In this document: piece after piece, positions 63,280 through 64,000 of the stretch
Numbering within the stretch: the first letter of the stretch is position 1
How the letters are laid out: each line of letters starts with the position of its first letter
Origin: Enemella evansiae
GTDB taxonomy: Bacteria; Pseudomonadota; Alphaproteobacteria; Rhodobacterales; Rhodobacteraceae
Length of the DNA stretch: 64,000 bases
Reading direction: 5' to 3'
Assembly (NCBI GenBank): GCA_017255395.1
Contig: JAFKDC010000016.1
Location: 1 to 64,000, forward strand
Position numbers and translations under genes: made by a program
Notes under the pieces: generated by a model
Seen by the model: only the letters and a program-made list of their open reading frames with translations
Database searches by the model: none
What the model was told of the DNA's origin: nothing

Positions 63280-64000
63280 ATGGACGACTTTACCGACGAT
63301 ACCACCACCACTGGCCGTTTGAGCGTCGGGCAGCCTGCCCGGGGTGTCATCGAGGAGATTGGCGACGTAGACTGGTTCGCGGTCGATCTGGTGGCGGGGG
63401 AGACCTACCATTTCATGTTTCTGGGATACGGCTGGTACGGGGGGACAATTTACCGGGCCCGTCCCAGTCTTTTCGATGAAAATGGTCAGTTGCTGGAAAG
63501 CACATTTGTCACTCGCGGAAACGATAACATTGTAGAGGGCGGGTTCGGCTATACCCCTGAACAATCCGGCACCTTCTTTTTCGAAGTTGAGGGAAATACG
63601 CGGCCCTTTCCGGGCCTGACCGGCAGCTACACCTTGGAGCTGTCGCAGATGGTGCCCGAGACCGGAGACACGCGCGACGGCGCGATCCCGTTGCAGCTTG
63701 GTCAACCGGTTGGCGCGGATGACCGCGCGGATTTCAGCACGGTCGACCCGGATATCGACTGGTTCTCGATGACGCTCGACGCCGGGCAATCCTATGTCAT
63801 CGAGATCGATGGTGACCGGTATCGCTACGACGGAACATTCGATACCGCCGGGCAGATATTCGACCCCGCGGGCAATCCTGTCGGGTTCGGGGCATCCGCC
63901 GATCAGGGTTTCGGCGTCAGCACCTTGTTTCGCGTCGATGCTGCAGTCAGCGGCGTCTATACGTTCGAGGCAATCAACGACGACGAGGATCAAGGCCTCT
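63280..64000 (+). CDS. secreted protein with PPC domains, 3' end outside the window
   Basis: The frame starts MDDFTDDTTTTGRLSVGQPA with AGGAGAAG upstream and is open to the window edge (240 codons). It holds two bacterial pre-peptidase C-terminal (PPC)-like domains: GVIEEIGDVDWFAVDLVAGE ... YTLELSQ and ADFSTVDPDIDWFSMTLDAG ... VDAAVSGVYTFEA. There is no signal peptide; such proteins in this group usually end in RTX repeats and leave by type I secretion. GC is lower than in core genes. Confidence 0.75.
   Translation, partial: MDDFTDDTTTTGRLSVGQPARGVIEEIGDVDWFAVDLVAGETYHFMFLGYGWYGGTIYRARPSLFDENGQLLESTFVTRGNDNIVEGGFGYTPEQSGTFFFEVEGNTRPFPGLTGSYTLELSQMVPETGDTRDGAIPLQLGQPVGADDRADFSTVDPDIDWFSMTLDAGQSYVIEIDGDRYRYDGTFDTAGQIFDPAGNPVGFGASADQGFGVSTLFRVDAAVSGVYTFEAINDDEDQGL

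Overview
The window looks like the chromosome of an alphaproteobacterium of the Rhodobacteraceae (Roseobacter group). The grounds are the high GC of the core genes, family-typical proteins such as the MmsA, CysI, LpxD and GAPDH seen here, an assimilatory sulfur operon in the order cysG-DUF2849-cysI-cysH-DUF934, a DctPQM TRAP transporter beside a DctBD-like two-component system, and dispersed intergenic repeats ending in AAGAAG that recur in this group. No species is claimed.

Layout. 1-4.1 kb is an accessory segment of visibly lower GC: a broken thermonuclease gene, a large FG-GAP/RTX secreted protein, the tail of a second RTX protein cut by a dead IS5-type element, all lying next to the 3' end of a tRNA-Leu. 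4.3-7.7 kb holds housekeeping genes (YqaA-type membrane protein, DsbB, GAPDH, CoaD and two tiny proteins). 7.8-12.3 kb has a CBS-domain protein, a LysR regulator divergent from mmsA, and a glycosyltransferase. 12.5-19 kb is envelope work: an LpxD-ACP-ketosynthase cluster, an L,D-transpeptidase, a DUF882 peptidase-like protein, two tRNA-Asp and a polysaccharide deacetylase. 19-25 kb holds a membrane LytTR regulator, a RimB-RimK fusion, Fe-S assembly genes (sufT, sufA), a TfoX-domain protein, a glutathione transferase and tpiA.

25-32.3 kb is a C4-dicarboxylate-type module on the minus strand: dctB, dctD, a small zinc-ribbon protein, then dctP-dctQ-dctM. The DctD-like regulator has lost the Walker A lysine and the GAFTGA loop, yet two strong palindromes of DctD type lie upstream of dctP. 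32.3-39.2 kb contains a P450 relic, an Lrp-type regulator and the sulfite/APS reduction operon, ending with a ferredoxin-NADP reductase. 39-46 kb holds an alanine-rich repeat protein, infC with an apparent AUA start, a molybdenum-cofactor pair (MoeA-like, XdhC), an FAD monooxygenase, a DksA lacking most zinc ligands, and a MoxR ATPase. Its VWA-domain partner lies at 50.5 kb beyond an AEC transporter and a GNAT/DUF2927/small-membrane-protein operon. 52-61 kb has L-serine dehydratase, a second AEC transporter, a PQQ-type sugar dehydrogenase and an RND efflux pair. The right edge (61.6-64 kb) becomes accessory again: a TPR/glycosyltransferase-like protein, a frameshifted RTX relic and the start of a protein with PPC domains.

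No CRISPR array, prophage, rRNA or recognisable defence island was seen. The most interesting items are the degenerate DctD with its operators, the AUA start of infC, the RimB-RimK fusion, two families of intergenic palindromes/repeats (one of which supplies the N-terminus of CysH), and the inverted pair of 38-bp palindromic elements inside the dead transposase.
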